This document shows positions 1 to 12,240 of a stretch of 64,000 nucleotides of DNA, piece by piece. Source of the stretch: Dacryopinax spathularia (Eukaryota; Basidiomycota; Dacrymycetes; Dacrymycetales; Dacrymycetaceae); contig JBBPFI010000005.1 of NCBI GenBank assembly GCA_037974965.1, positions 992,001 through 1,056,000 on the forward strand, in the 5' to 3' direction. The position numbers were made by a program, and so were the translations under genes. Each line of letters begins with the position of its first letter. The first letter of the stretch is position 1. A model generated the notes under the pieces. The model was not told where the DNA came from and searched no databases. It saw only the letters and a program-made list of their open reading frames with translations.

Positions 1-2115
1 CACCCTCAGTGCTAGCAAAGAATCTGGGTGCTCCTCTAGCTGTTGATAGAGGGCGCAACGTCCGTCTGCGTGTATACACTGCCCCGCGCACAACGTACCG
101 TCCTCCCACGATTCACGGATGGCCCGTAGAACGGATTCGGGATGAACGAACGACACAGCCTTCCCGTCGGCACGACGGGAAAGTCGCTGGGGTGGCACTT
201 CAACCTTCTGGCCGCTCGTGCTCTTAGGCGACTCTCGGGGCGAGCGAGTCGCCGTCGCGGCTGGCTGACGCTTCGGAATCTCGACATCGACGCATTGACC
301 AGTAACTAAAAGTAACGGAAGGCCCTCTTGCTTGACGTCCTCTGGGAGTTGTCGGTATGCGCTGGACATCCGACGCCCTGCTTCCACCCAAAAACACAAG
401 TCTTTGAGCAGGTCCCACAGACCGGGCAAGCGCCCCACCGCCAACCCACCTATAAATTAGTCAGAAGAGAAAGAGATAGATCGTAATTGGCTTACGTGAT
501 CGCTTTCGCCAATACCTACCCAGGCCAATAGCGTCACTGTTAACAAGCCGCTCGAATACAGGAAGGTCGTCGATTCCCCCAGCTCCGCAGCTAGCAATGG
601 TCCTCCGCCCTCGCCAGTATACACAGGCCCACAACACCTCCATGTGGGCTCGCAGCCGCCAAAATGCGTTTCTGACCTTCAATGAGCCCTCATCCGTCTC
701 GGTATCGAGCGAGGGAGGCTGTGACCGCCATCGCTCCTCCTCGAGCCTCAGCACCTGAGCTTGCTCTTTCAAAACGCGGAGCAAAGAGAAGAGCATGTAC
801 GCCCAATTACAGTAGTTCGCCGATCCAAAAACGCCTTGCGTGGTCGCCCCCTCTTTCTGGAAGAGAGACTTCCACCGTGCCTGAGCTTCCAGATCCTCGG
901 CCTCACAGGCCTGTTGATATTTGGCCGTGATATAGTCTATAACGGTTGGGTGCAGCGTTAACGTTTTCGGCTTCTGGCGTGCCGACCCGAGAAACTCCTC
1001 GGACCACTGCAACAGCCACGTGAAAGCGTCGCCACTCTCTGTCAGAGGTAAGGTGATGTCGCGTATGTTGTTCCAGAGGAGGTATTCGACGACCCGCCTG
1101 TTCCAAAAATTGAGAACATGCGCAGTATACGGGACAGCCACATACGACGACCACTGGCTCCATGCTTGGTCAGACCCAGGGGATTGTTCGTTTGACGGTC
1201 CATGGCCTAGTATGCCAAGTAAATTTGCCACTAATTCCGAGGCATTGCGGCAGCCACAAGTCTCCGGTCTGAAGCCATGAGTGATACACACTGACCCTAG
1301 CCCTAACCCCGTACCTGCTCGCGATTTGCTCCTGCAACGCCGCAAACCTGGCCCCTTGTTCTGTAAAACGAGACACCTGCCATTGGATGGTTCGATATTT
1401 GCGAATGCGCGAGGATGAGTTTCTCGTTGACCCTTGGAAGAGTCATTAGTTTGTTGGGGAACAGGGGTAGTAGGGGAAGGGCCTACCCGCGATGGCCCTG
1501 TCGCGCTGCGGGCATACGGAAGCAATTCCTGGCATCTCCGGTGATATCACTACAGCGCAGACCCACGACTGCTGCTCTCTTTGAAAAGAGAGGGTGGTGC
1601 AGGCCTCCCTTAGACCATGGTCACCTGCATCCCGCTGCAAAAGCCATGCCAGGACATGCAACACGGAAGGGAAGCCGTTGCGAAGCTTGGAAAACGGGGT
1701 GTCATGCTGGCCATCGGCCCATCGAGACTGGATATTGTAACCCATGATTGGCTCGGAGGCTTGAGTCGGCTTGATGGAGGCCAAGGCGGCTGTCCAATGG
1801 ACGATGGCCTCCTCTGCTGACGGTCTGCGATGCCTTTGTTGACAGAAACGGATCGAAATTTCTTCTCCCATAACGTGCTCCAGATCTTGGATCTGGCGCA
1901 GGTCGCCTGAAGAAGGATCGTAGATATACAATATTGGGGATAGTGAAAACTTGGCTGGTCTGTAGAGGTCGACGAGTAGAAAGAAGTGACAGCGGCGAGA
2001 GCAGAGCTTGGTGCCTCGCCACTCAGCTAGTGGTGCTTCAACGGCATGCCAGATCACGGAGCCAATACTGAAACGTTGTTCCAGAAGACACTGCCACTGA
2101 TCATACGGTCACCGG
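1..2115 (-). CDS. Unknown multi-exon protein, cut by the left edge
   Basis: I do not recognise this family. Minus-strand coding runs from about 2115 down to the window edge. Two introns are clear, both 46 nt: 1269-1314 (GTACGG donor, TTCAG acceptor) and 450-495 (GTAAGC donor, CTGACTAAT branch region, TATAG acceptor). The second joins the frame to 449-1, which stays open to the edge without a stop, so the 3' end lies outside. At least one further intron is needed around 1450-1560. Readable segments include a hydrophobic FFLLVDLY stretch, SPILYIYDPSSGDLRQ and HVLAWLLQRDAGDHG near the N-terminus, then a mostly helical region and a basic Ser/Pro-rich tail. No catalytic motif or signal peptide is seen. 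The start is not certain; the frame opens just before an SIGSVIWHAVEAP segment. It lies 3' of the helicase gene in the same orientation, about 140 bp away. Confidence 0.55.
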
Positions 2116-2251
2116 GGTACATGCCAAATATAGTAAAAAAAGATGCGAAGTGCGGATCGAACCCGAAATAGCGGTACCACTGCGACTAGAATTCCGCTTC
2201 CTTACCGAGTAGGGACGCAGCCCATTTCTTTACATCTGGACTGGTTTTGAT

Positions 2252-4721
2252 CTACAAAATACGGATCAGGCGGGCGAGCGACGGGAGCGCTTCACCCACC
2301 TTGTCCAGGTCGAACTTGGTGACTTGTAACCCTGTGATTGTGGTAGCTCGGCTGATCCCACAATAAGCGTGACCTGATACGTTTCTCAGGTGCAAGCTGA
2401 TCAAAACTGCGCATTCCCGTACCATATTCCCAAGCGCTACCCAGGCTAACGACGACCCAATCTAGGCTGTGCCCTTGAAGAGCATGCACCGTTCCGGCAT
2501 ATGCTTCCGTGATATCGAGCTGTTGATCTGCAGTTAGATATCCGAACCTAGTCACAGGTGCTGGCTCTCACCTGAACACGATAGCCAATCCTGCGCCACT
2601 CGACCCCGCGATTTGGTCCTAGCCTTCGCTTGTGTTGCACATCCCAGTCGCGAGCGCGAATCAGTACAACTTTGGCCTCTCGACCGGCCACCGGAACGAA
2701 CTCGACAATAGGGTAGCGGATCTGATCATAGTGTGCTGCGTTCGGATCATCGGTCACCTGCTGAACAGAGCTAGCCGGTTTCCCGGCAAGCTCCTCCTTT
2801 GTGTACTCTGAAAGGTCGGCGCCTTTCTGCCTCCACAGATCGGCAGTCACGAACCCGCGGACGTAACCAAACCTGCCTTTGACGAGCTCAGGATCTTCGG
2901 AGAGATTCCTCAGCAACCGTACCCATGCGTTCATTTTCAGGTTGATCGTATAAGCCGTGCCACTCCGCAGAAAGAGCTGGTCTCGTTGACGACGCGAGAT
3001 GGATTTGTCCCAGATGTGATCATGGGCGCGATACTGGAACGAGTGCCCGGGCAGGCCGGCAACGCAGCGGCGATTGATTCTAGCCGCATCTGCCAGATGC
3101 GTCACACTGACCAGGTGCCTGTCACGCTACACTGCATGGGCGAAAAACATCTATGACGCACATATATACTGCCTGAGTGTTACTAGGCGGCTCGATGGGG
3201 CGTTCCAGGTACTCAAGGAGAGAGCGTGATGCTGGGCTGAGTGATTCTCGACGAATCTCATCCAATAGGGCTGCCAGCTCTGGAATACAATTAGAACATG
3301 TCGCGCGGCTTGGTACGAAACCGCTAACTTCGTTCTTTTTGGCGGTACACCGTTGTCAGCATGACTATATTCTTGCGATGAGGGAAACATTGCTTCCAGC
3401 TCTTTCCCTGGAAAGCGTAGGCCCCGTCTCGGTCGCCGTATTTGTTGACGGGCGGGAGCTGAAAAAAGTCTCCCGTGAATATTAACTGCGAGAGGAAGTT
3501 CGGATGCTATACCTCCAAGGGCGCACAAGAGCATTTAGGCTCACCTGAATGCCGCCGAAGGGCAAGGGGCACTGTCGAATCTCTCGACCCACCCTTTCCA
3601 CGTAGTCCAGCAAATCTGCACTCAAGCAACAGACTAAGGCGCGTTAGCCAAGCCAGGTAGCTCAGTAGACCAGCAGGCGCACATTCATCTACCGCTAGTA
3701 TCGTAGTACCCTTCCACCGCGCTACAGCATCGGCATCCCGCTTGATTCGAGCAATGCGGTAGTCGAAGTCGTCTTCTCCTGTTCCAATACCTGCCCATCT
3801 GTGTAATGTCTGTCCGCCAATCAGGAGGGCAGCCAAGTTGGTCGATGCCGTAACCGCTAAGCGGGACTGCGAGCCTTGCCCGAGTTGATGCCGACGAATT
3901 ATTTCACTCAGAAGGCGGGTTTTGCCTGATCCTAGACGAGGTGTAAATCTGATGAGCAAGATACCCACGCAAACAAAGCGTACCGGCCGGACCAGTGAAA
4001 AACACATTCTCCCCTGCATCAACCAAGTCTAGTACACGATTTTGCTCCGCGCTCCAGTTCTCATCGACGAGCGTAGCTGAAGGGAAAGCTTGCCCGCTGA
4101 ACAGACTGGTTGCGTCTGGACAGGGGCTCGGCAGGCACGTATACTGAGCACCCGCCTCGATGGCCGGTGGAGGAGAAGAAACAGCGATAATCGACGGCGA
4201 AGAGGGTGGGCTGCCAATAGCATCCATAGTAGTCAGAGGAGCATTCACAATGAGGTTTTCGATTGAAGATGGATGTTGGGCTTGTAACGGAGGCAGTTCA
4301 GGCGAAGCGGTGAACCGCGCCCTTGCCAGTCCTGATCGCCCGCGTTGCCTGCTGCTCTCAGCTGGCGTCACGCGCCCAGATTTCTTGGCAACTTCTCGCG
4401 AAGCTCCACTGGATGATCGCAAGACATCTTTTCCTGGAACGGGTACGAGATATCGGCATTTCTCGCTGGGCGGCAAGGTCCAGTCGAGGGGACGTTTGAA
4501 GCGTTGACGCGGGTTGCGGGAATCGACTTGCAATTCTGCGATGGTCTGAGCGAAATCGGACCGCCAGTAGTTGATATTATCATCAGAGTCCCCAGAGCAC
4601 CCATCCAGCAAATGACTGTCGACCAGCATATCGTCAAAGGAGGAAGGATGTTTGGCTTGAAAGTCATCTGAGACGAGTCAATGAGCCTGAGACTGCGCGT
4701 CAGTGGACGCAACGCGTCCAT
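2252..4721 (-). CDS. PIF1-like DNA helicase, multi-exon, probably frameshifted
   Basis: Superfamily 1 helicase of the PIF1/RecD-like type, which unwinds DNA using ATP. Motifs in order on the minus strand are: Walker A GPAGSGKT, split by a 52-nt intron at 3932-3983 (GTACGC donor, CTAG acceptor); LAVDE Walker B near 3700; GDFFQLPPVNKYGD near 3445-3475; TTVYRQKE just after; TVHALQGHSLDWVVVSLG near 2450-2500; and a motif VI region GISRATTITGLQV near 2335-2375, ending at a TAG at 2252-2254. The N-terminal part (about 4050-4629) is Ser/Pro-rich and disordered. Several more short introns are needed, for example about 2533-2580. Motif VI lies in a different frame from the preceding segment within about ten bases near 2380, too short for an intron, so one frameshift (real or a sequencing error) is likely. 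The start is ambiguous: ATG at 4629 or a spliced start near 4721. PIF1-like genes are amplified in many mushroom genomes, often near mobile elements. Confidence 0.75.
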
Positions 4722-4914
4722 AGATAGACGCCCACCACTCAGGGTGGCGTCGCGGCCAAGGCACTACTATTCCCAAAGGAGCGCTCGAGTTCTTTATGAG
4801 TACCGGTGACACCAGTTTTCGGACCATCGCTCTTACTTCGTGCATTTGCCCGCATCATGCAACCCAAAATTGCCTCTAGTCGCAGAGAGAAGTCTTCGCC
4901 GCTACTCTTCAAAA

Positions 4915-7900
4915 TGTCGTACTCTCAGTCCTTGCCCAACGGCGCTACCCGCCACGACGCACGCCAGGCAGTGACGAATTTCTTGCCACCGTTTGTGACA
5001 GCCGCAATGAGGGCGCTGGAGATCTATTGGCGTGAGATGGATGCACTGAGGCAAGGACAGAAAGAGGAGGCCGACGAGACACTTATCAGAAGGTGTACAC
5101 TTATAGTACGCATGGACGGCAGAGCACGGGGGGCCTTAGCAGCTGACATCGAGCTGCCAGTCACTCTTTGCTCGCTTCTATTACTACATGGGGCTCTCTC
5201 GAGAACACCCGGCCTGTCTGAAGACGGCAGTCTACAAGGTGGTTTTCGCGTTAGACCAGCTTTGGAAGGAGGGGAATGCGGGACCCCTTGAAAGGTGCAC
5301 CGATCGCCTGGACATCGAGAAGTTTCCCGCCGTCTACTTTCGGTCCGTTTCTTTTGTCAATGCGAGCTGCCTCGCGCAAGATCCCTCGCCGAAGGACTTT
5401 GTTGACTCGGATGGATCATTGAGCGTTGGCGGTACGATTGAATCCACGCCATTTCGGGCCAAACTAGAGTGGGGTGATGTTCTGCGTCTTCTTTTTGGCC
5501 AACTGGGGACGGGCTTGTTAGGGGAGATGGGCGAACCGCCAGAAATCACGGCTGATGACGCTGAGACCAAGAGCAAGGTAGAAGTCTGGATCAAGGCAGC
5601 GTCGATGATCTGGGTGAGTCAGATCTTCCTTGCATTCCGCGGCGACTGATGAATGCCAGGAATGTACCTTGGTTGCCGCCGGGCTGCTGCACATCCACGA
5701 CTGGCCGGCATGGCTGCTGTTCATGCTTGTTAAGCAGATGAACTACGTGAAGGAGGCATGCGTTCTCCTCAACATCGAGTTCGACAGCACGTTTCTTGCG
5801 CTCGAGAATGTGCCACCGGCCGTCCTTGCGTATGCATACGGCATGGAGCCCGCCATCTTCGAATTGCTTCCCAAACAGCACCGGCATCAAGGCGATATGA
5901 CAAATTGGTGGGAAGCAGATCGTGTCCAGTGGCAGGCGGCTCGGCAGCAGGATCTCCTAACTCTGCTGGACGCTGAATTTGGACCTCGTATTCAACGCTC
6001 CATTTGGGCGGATCCAGTTTGGGACCTCGAGCGTTGCAGCAAAGACAGCGTGGAACTATACTTGTATTATGCCACGGACGATTTGGTGAGGTTCGATGAG
6101 AATGGACTTATATTTGCTGATTACGTTGTCCTAGAACTTGTACCTGCTCCACTGCACCATGGCGGACTTGGCGCCTAGCGCGCCCATAAAGAATCGAATC
6201 GTCAAAGTCATTCAAGACCTTACTCGCCTGCTGACAAACTGGACCGAGCTCGCCATTCCCGTGCCGAGGAACTTGCTTTCACGTGAGCAAGTGGCACAGG
6301 ACGCGCTAGACGCCTGTCGACCCGTTCCCGGGTTGGGGAGAAAAGTCATGCGTTCCGCCATTCGACTAATATGGAATGTCAGGCTTAAGGACTTGGCTCT
6401 GACGAAAACTCGCACATTGCCCCCGGCGGACTGGGTGAAGCGGGTTCATCTCTACCTGGTATGCGAATACTGGCTGCCTGTGCGGCAATGAGGAACTGAA
6501 GTTCTCAGGGAATATTCTATGCGACCTATTATGTACACGACTACTCCAAGTTCCGGGGGCATATGGCGGTTCAGAAAATGCTCCATCACACGTACGTTCT
6601 CCACGATGGAGAACTGAAGATCCCCCTCAACCCCAGAATCAACGTCCGCAACATACCGGAATACGTTCGCAGCTCTTGCGTCAAGGCCTATCAATATACT
6701 GCCGCCCGTCTAGACGCAGACTTCCGCGAGCACATTGGGAGGTCTGTGGAGATAGCAGCGCGTGGTGGGCTAGAACAAGTGGGCAAAGAAACATCGGCCC
6801 CTGAAGAAGTAACGCATGCGTCCCGTGAAGCCCCTCCGGTCGATGGGTGGGGTCATACTCGGCCTTCTGACGGGCTGGACCCTGCGCGGGCGAGCCACGC
6901 GGCCGATCCATTACAGAACACGCCCACGCCGAAAGACGTACGGCAGCCAGCGATGGACGTAGACGTGCAACAGGATTATATGATGGACTCAGCCGGTATG
7001 GACGACTACGACCTTCCTACCCGCGAACAAGGACTTCCTTCAGAGGAGCCTATACTCGTTCTAGACGATCATGCTCACGACCAGGGTGAAAGGCGTGGCA
7101 GGAGTCGGCAACATGAGTCTCCGCCGGCGCCGTCCGCGCATCTTTCCATCATTGACCCGCTTCCGGCGTCTCCGCCCCCTGGTGATCAACAGGAAAACGT
7201 TGTTCCAAGCGCCTCACTTCAGCAGGACGGGTACAAAGGACGTCATAACCAACCGATGTCCGGCTTTGATCTCCCTCACCGAAAGCGCCCCAGTACAGCC
7301 CGACGAAACCGAAGAAAGGAGGTGACTGTGGTGAAGGCGACAACGCCCTCAGTGTCGTCCTCCTCGCCTGTGCCAAGCCCCAGCGAAGACGAGTTGGAAG
7401 CGGCAAGTGTTGAGACCAACTCTGAGGAAGATGCTCTTGTACCGTTGAGCGCGTCCGGTCCCACGGTCATGGAGGACCCGATGAGACGCAAACTCAAGTG
7501 GTACTACAGCTCGCGAGGGACATCTTTCGAGGTGACCATATGGATAGCTTTGAAAGACGCTACCGGAAGAGAGTCCGTCCCCTGCTACAAGGACAATATG
7601 AGGAATGGTGGGGCGTACGGCTTCGAGCCCGTCATTGTTGCAGCTTCTGCCGTCACAGCTGAGCTGATTCGCGAGTATGGTTGGATTGTAACGCGCAGGC
7701 CGGGAGAATGCGCGGTCATGGTGGGCTCCTCGATTCTTCAAACAAGAAACACATATTGATTAGTGTAGCAGTTCTCTCATGGCATCTATCGCTGTCGCGA
7801 CTGTCAAGTCACGGATCACCCTCATGCAGCCCATAAACGCAGTAAGCTGAATAAAGGACTGAAAGGTGCCCGCGTCAAACCCAAGGGAGAAGTCCACCCC

Positions 7901-8453
7901 GGCTTTGTGGTGAGAAGAGAACCCAGCGTCTCAGATAGTGAGGATGAGGTGCCTCGTTATCGTCTGACGGAGATCTGTGTCGCTGCGATTCAAGAGAAAT
8001 GTCTCTGCTGCTCCGATCGTGGCCGTACATGCGAATACATCAAGAAGGGCCTCAATAACAGTGAGTCGAGTCAGCGCTAACTACGCAATTAACATGATGA
8101 CTACGCTTGAGTACCGCGTCGAGTATGGTTCCATCGATATTTGGAATGGGCCGGCGGCAGGAAGCCGAACTCCGCCGAGTTATACGCATGGCTTGCTCGA
8201 ATACAGGGATGGACCTCGTCGAGGCCTCCCACGAAGTATGAGAAGGCTCCGCCAAGGCGCCGGAAAGTGACGGACGAGAGTGATCTGTCAGGAGAATGAG
8301 GAAATACTGTACCCGGTCGCATTTTGCATCGTGCCCTTTGATAACGACCCGATCAAGTATACTGATAATGACGTGTGCCATGTCATTGATCAGTCGACTC
8401 CAGATGGGAGGTGTACTTTACAGCTCACCGATGACAAATCGGCCCTAATTTGA
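4915..8453 (+). CDS. Long unknown protein with Cys/His-rich C-terminal region, about eight exons
   Basis: No family recognised. ATG at 4915 starts an open frame, and exons follow with short introns: about 5091-5139, 5614-5659 (GTGAGT, CCAG), around 6141-6178, 6459-6508 (GTATGC, TCAG), 7688-7771, from 8061 to about 8115-8160, and 8236-8291 (GTATGA, TCAG). The last exon 8292-8453 ends at TGA. The first half is folded and aromatic-rich (for example WWEADRVQWQAARQQDLL). The middle (about 6740-7460) is acidic, Ser/Pro-rich and disordered with an RRNRRKE basic patch. The C-terminus holds a CRDCQVTDHPHAAH segment and then CLCCSDRGRTCEY, which look like zinc-binding clusters. The stop at 7757-7759 is bypassed by the 7688-7771 intron, so the gene is longer than its largest exon suggests. 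It is divergent from the helicase across about 200 bp, which may act as a shared promoter. Exact junctions in the first third are inferred. Confidence 0.6.
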
Positions 8454-8893
8454 ATGGTGAATTTGTTCCTTGATTGCCGCACGGAGGGAAACTGGTTCCG
8501 ATGCTACCCTCGCCCTTCTCCTTCGTTAATTTCGAACACTCTGGCTTCCATAACTACGTGCGCCGTTTGAGTGAAAGCTGCGATTCACATGCATCCAATG
8601 CATGAACGCTCCCACTGGGCTGAAGAGTTCATCTCGAGCACGCACACGCTCATTCAACACTTAGCTGCCCACGGTGCTCAAGGTAACCTACGGTATGTGG
8701 CTGAAGGACGAGTACACGCCCCGACCTACCCTCAAGCTGCGAGTAGGAACAGCGCTCCGGAGCGTCACGGAGTACGGGCAGTCTGGCTGCGGGGCAGAGT
8801 GGGCAGGCAGAGCGGGCAGAGGGGTTGAATGGGCAGACAGGTACGTTGGCATGCGTCTTACAGCAAGTCTACAAAGGCTGATAGAGTGTGGGC
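8454..8893. other. Intergenic, no gene seen
   Basis: Only short plus-strand open stretches without splice logic or similarity to anything in the window. The last 150 bp include a short GGGCAGACAGAGCGGGCAG-like repetition just before the minisatellite. Confidence 0.5.
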
Positions 8894-9882
8894 CATCCCG
8901 TAGTGCTCGACTCCTCCCTTGACGACCGGCGCTTACCTTAGTGGATCGACGCGCCTACACAGCACCCGACATCCCGTAGTGCTCGACTCCTCCCTTGACG
9001 ACCGGCGCTTACCTTAGTGGATCGACTCGCCCACACAGCACCCGACATCCCGTAGTGCTCGACTCCTCCCTTGACGACCGGCGCTTACCTTAGTGGATCG
9101 ACGCGCCTACACAGCACCCGACATCCCGTAGTGCTCGACTCCTCCCTTGACGACCGGCGCTTACCTTAGTGGATCGACTCGCCCACACAGTACCCGACAT
9201 CCTGTAGTGCTCGACCCCTCTCTCGACGAATGGCACTTACCTCAATGGAACGACGCGCACACACAGCACCTGACATCCCGCAGTGCTCGGCTTCTCTCTT
9301 GAAGACCGTCGCTCTCACCTCAGTCGACCAATTCGCCCACACAGTACCCGACATCCCGTAGTGCTCGACTCCTCCTTGACGACCGGCGCTTACCTTAGTG
9401 GATCGACTCGCCCACACAGCACCCGACATCCCGTAGTGCTCGACTCCTCCCTTGACGACCGGCGCTTACCTTAGTGGATCGACTCGCCCACACAGCACCC
9501 GACATCCCGTAGTGCTCGACTCCTCCCTTGACGACCGGCGCTTACCTTAGTGGATCGACTCGCCCACACAGCACCCGACATCCCGTAGTGCTCGACTCCT
9601 CCCTTGACGACCGGCGCTTACCTTAGTGGATCGACTCGCCCACACAGCACCCGACATCCCGTAGTGCTCGACTCCTCCCTTGACGACCGGCGCTTACCTT
9701 AGTGGATCGACTCGCCCACACAGCACCCGACATCCCGTAGTGCTCGACTCCTCCCTTGACGACCGGCGCTTACCTTAGTGGATCGACTCGCCCACACAGC
9801 ACCCGACATCCCGTAGTGCTCGACTCCTCCCTTGACGACCGGCGCTTACCTTACTGGATTGACTCGCCCACACAGCACCCGA
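8894..9882. repeat. 76-bp minisatellite, 13 tandem copies
   Basis: A 76-bp unit starting CATCCCGTAGTGCTCGACTC and ending CACAGCACCCGA repeats thirteen times with no spacer (989 bp is 13 x 76). Most copies are near-identical. Copies 1 and 3 carry the variant ACGCGCCTACACAG where the others have ACTCGCCCACACAG. Two adjacent copies (about 9197-9350) are clearly more diverged, and one later copy lacks a base. Each unit contains GGATCGAC, and the array ends abruptly at ACACCGCCTGTGG. The open frames across it are only a result of the repeat having no stops in some frames. It separates the helicase neighbourhood from the F-box-like cluster. Confidence 0.95.
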
Positions 9883-10192
9883 CACCGCCTGTGGGAGCAG
9901 CCGCGAAGGCGCATACATCAGCCTAGCCGGTATGAATTCGCCTAATTGGTGCGGGCACAGATTTGAGCTATGGAAGCGTCGATCTGCGGATAAAGTCGCG
10001 TGAAGATCTGAGAGGCAGGCGTTGAACATGCATTGGACTCTACGTCCAGTAAATGTTTAAGGACAATACAGCGCTCGTTAGGTCATGTAAAACTGCGCCG
10101 TTGTCCTTGCCGAGGTTGAGCCGGCAAACAATGGAGCTGTTAAGGGCCGAGAGACGCGCGCCGGGCTGTGCACACCTTTCCTCCCAACCACC

Positions 10193-11748
10193 ATGTCTGT
10201 TCCGCTTGTTGAGCCTGCCGCCCATAAAGCTCTCATGGTCCCCGGAGTAGTTGACAGTATCTGCGCGAATATATCCGTGCGAGATCGCGTTGCACTAGGT
10301 TATACATGTCGCGCATTACTTCCTGCACTGGGTCTCGCCTGGGCAGACGCGAATACCGCGCATATACGCTGCTTGTCGGCGGCCGCCAATCCCTATGCTA
10401 CCGCCCAAGTGAGGATTTGCTTTTGACACAGACAGTGAAGCTAATGACACACCAGGCTATCCGGAGGACCCATGTATATCGCGCTAGCATACGTCGCTTG
10501 GAGCTGGATACCGACGCCGTCGATCCCGATGAGTTTGAAACGCTTGGCGACCGGCGCGTGGCGGCTTTTCCCAATCTGAGGAAGCTGGAAGCTGTGGTTC
10601 CAGAGAGTACAGGGATCCAGCTGGTGTGCTTTTGCTTGACGCCGACGGTGTTATCTGTGGACGTGACCATCGGGAAGAGCGCGACGAGCACGGAGTTGAC
10701 GTGGACAAACACTCTTTCCTCGCTACTGACCCAACTTCCTGCCAGGTGCAAGTATCTCGAACACCTGGCGATTCACCGCAAGGATAGCCCGAAGCTTCCT
10801 TTAGCCATTCCCACCTCTCCTTTCAGAGGAGATCTGACCGGGCTCAAGAAAGTCTCGATGCACTTCAGTTTCCTGTCTCCCACAGTCCTGAAGCATCTCG
10901 CCGACACGAACGTTACCAGCTTAGAGGTACTCGGGGCCACGGACGCATTGTCGAGCCAATTCTCCGCAGCGACTAGCGACGGGATGCCTCTTTGGGAATG
11001 CCTGAAAGACGTCGTTCTGGAAGGCTCGGTGGGACACTTGATCGGCCTCCTCCGTGCTTTCAATGCGGCCATCCGCGGTCTGGAACTGCGTGTCCCACGA
11101 CCGAACCCGATGCTTTCGACCTTGTCTGACCTCGCTTTCACTATTGCTCGTTCTTGTTGCTGGCTGAAGAAGGTCGAATTCAAGGTGAAAGGTGAGAAAG
11201 GGCCCACCGCAACGGAGCTCGACCTGGACGAATTCGTACCACTGAAGAACTGCCATTATATCGAGCATTTTTCGATCACCTACGATGCCCGAAAGCCTCT
11301 TACTACTCGCGATAACTCTCTCACGCGACTGACTGCCAACTGGCGAGAGCTGAAATATTTCAAGGCGGTCTGGAGCGGACGGCGGAGCTTCGTGGGGGAT
11401 GACTCCTCGCTTGCGGGCTTTCCTGTCACAGACATTGCCGAGATGACGCACACGTGCCCGAACCTCGATACCGTGGTGCTGACTCTGGCGACATTCGAAG
11501 AGGATCTGGATTGGCCGGAACCGCTGCACTCGAACCATAAGCTGACGCTGCACCTAGACGACTTGATTGGGGACGAGGTCTACTTTGGGGATGCTACGGA
11601 TCGTATATGGCCGGGCTTGACCTTAGTCTTTAACGGGCAGGAGCCGTACGTGGTAGGTGTGGCGAAAAGATACCTCCGCAAAATCCACGAGGCTTTGGCC
11701 CGGATTGAGCAGCGCCATCGCGCCCGCCTCTCGGCCGCCACTATGTAG
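10193..11748 (+). CDS. F-box-like protein, paralog 1 of a tandem trio
   Basis: Two exons: 10193-10408 and 10456-11748, with a 47-nt intron (GTGAGG donor, CCAG acceptor), giving 502 residues. The N-terminus (about residues 12-60: VDSICANISVRDRVALGYTC followed by ALLPALGLAWA) has the spacing of the F-box-like start common in basidiomycete F-box/leucine-rich proteins. The rest alternates Leu-rich strands and helices (for example LRKLEAVVP, LKKVSMHFSFLS, TSLEVLGATDA), as expected of irregular leucine-rich repeats. A conserved C-terminal block contains DIAEMTHTCPNLDTVVLTLATF and DRIWPGLTLVF. By family knowledge such proteins are substrate receptors of SCF ubiquitin ligases; that role is inferred. 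It has the same coding length as the next gene and clear sequence similarity to it. Confidence 0.75.
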
Positions 11749-12240
11749 GCTCGAAACTTTCACAAAGCGACCTCGAATGTTCTGTATCTCTCTCTCTCCT
11801 TCCGTCGAATTATGATGTACGCGCTCGGACCTTGTAATGGAAGACTGTTGCTCCGACGCCTAATCTGGGATGATCGCCGGCCCAAACGCGCGGTGAGGGC
11901 AGCTTCCAGACAGAGGGAGATTATCGTGTTGAGTCATTCAGCAGCACAAGGTTGCGGATGCTTTCCTCGATAAGAACTCTAGCTCGAATGTTTAGGTAAT
12001 TGAATCTGAAATGTGCAAGTAAAAATGTAGCTTGTCCGATACACGGAGACACTGGACAGGGATGTACAAGGGGATGGTCAAGGCAGTTGTGGGTCTGTTC
12101 TGTGACCTCCGCGAGAGAGCGTCGCGAAGGCACGAGAACATTGGCGCGTAACGCGTCAGAGCGCGCTTGGACGAGTGAACTGGGAGAAGAAGAGGTGTGC
12201 GCAGGATCGTCGCATCCAATGAACTCTCATCTCGACCGCA

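Noticed and set aside
2140-2240. tRNA-like sequence on the minus strand: box B-like GGGTTCGATCC followed by a T7 run, with a box A-like TACTCGGTAAGG upstream
   Set aside because: The T-loop is one base short of the box B consensus, the T-stem has a mismatch, and the acceptor stem pairs only at four positions. At best a decayed tRNA or SINE remnant between two genes.
8894-9882. CRISPR-like array appearance
   Set aside because: Direct repeats are contiguous with no unique spacers and the genome is eukaryotic; this is a minisatellite.
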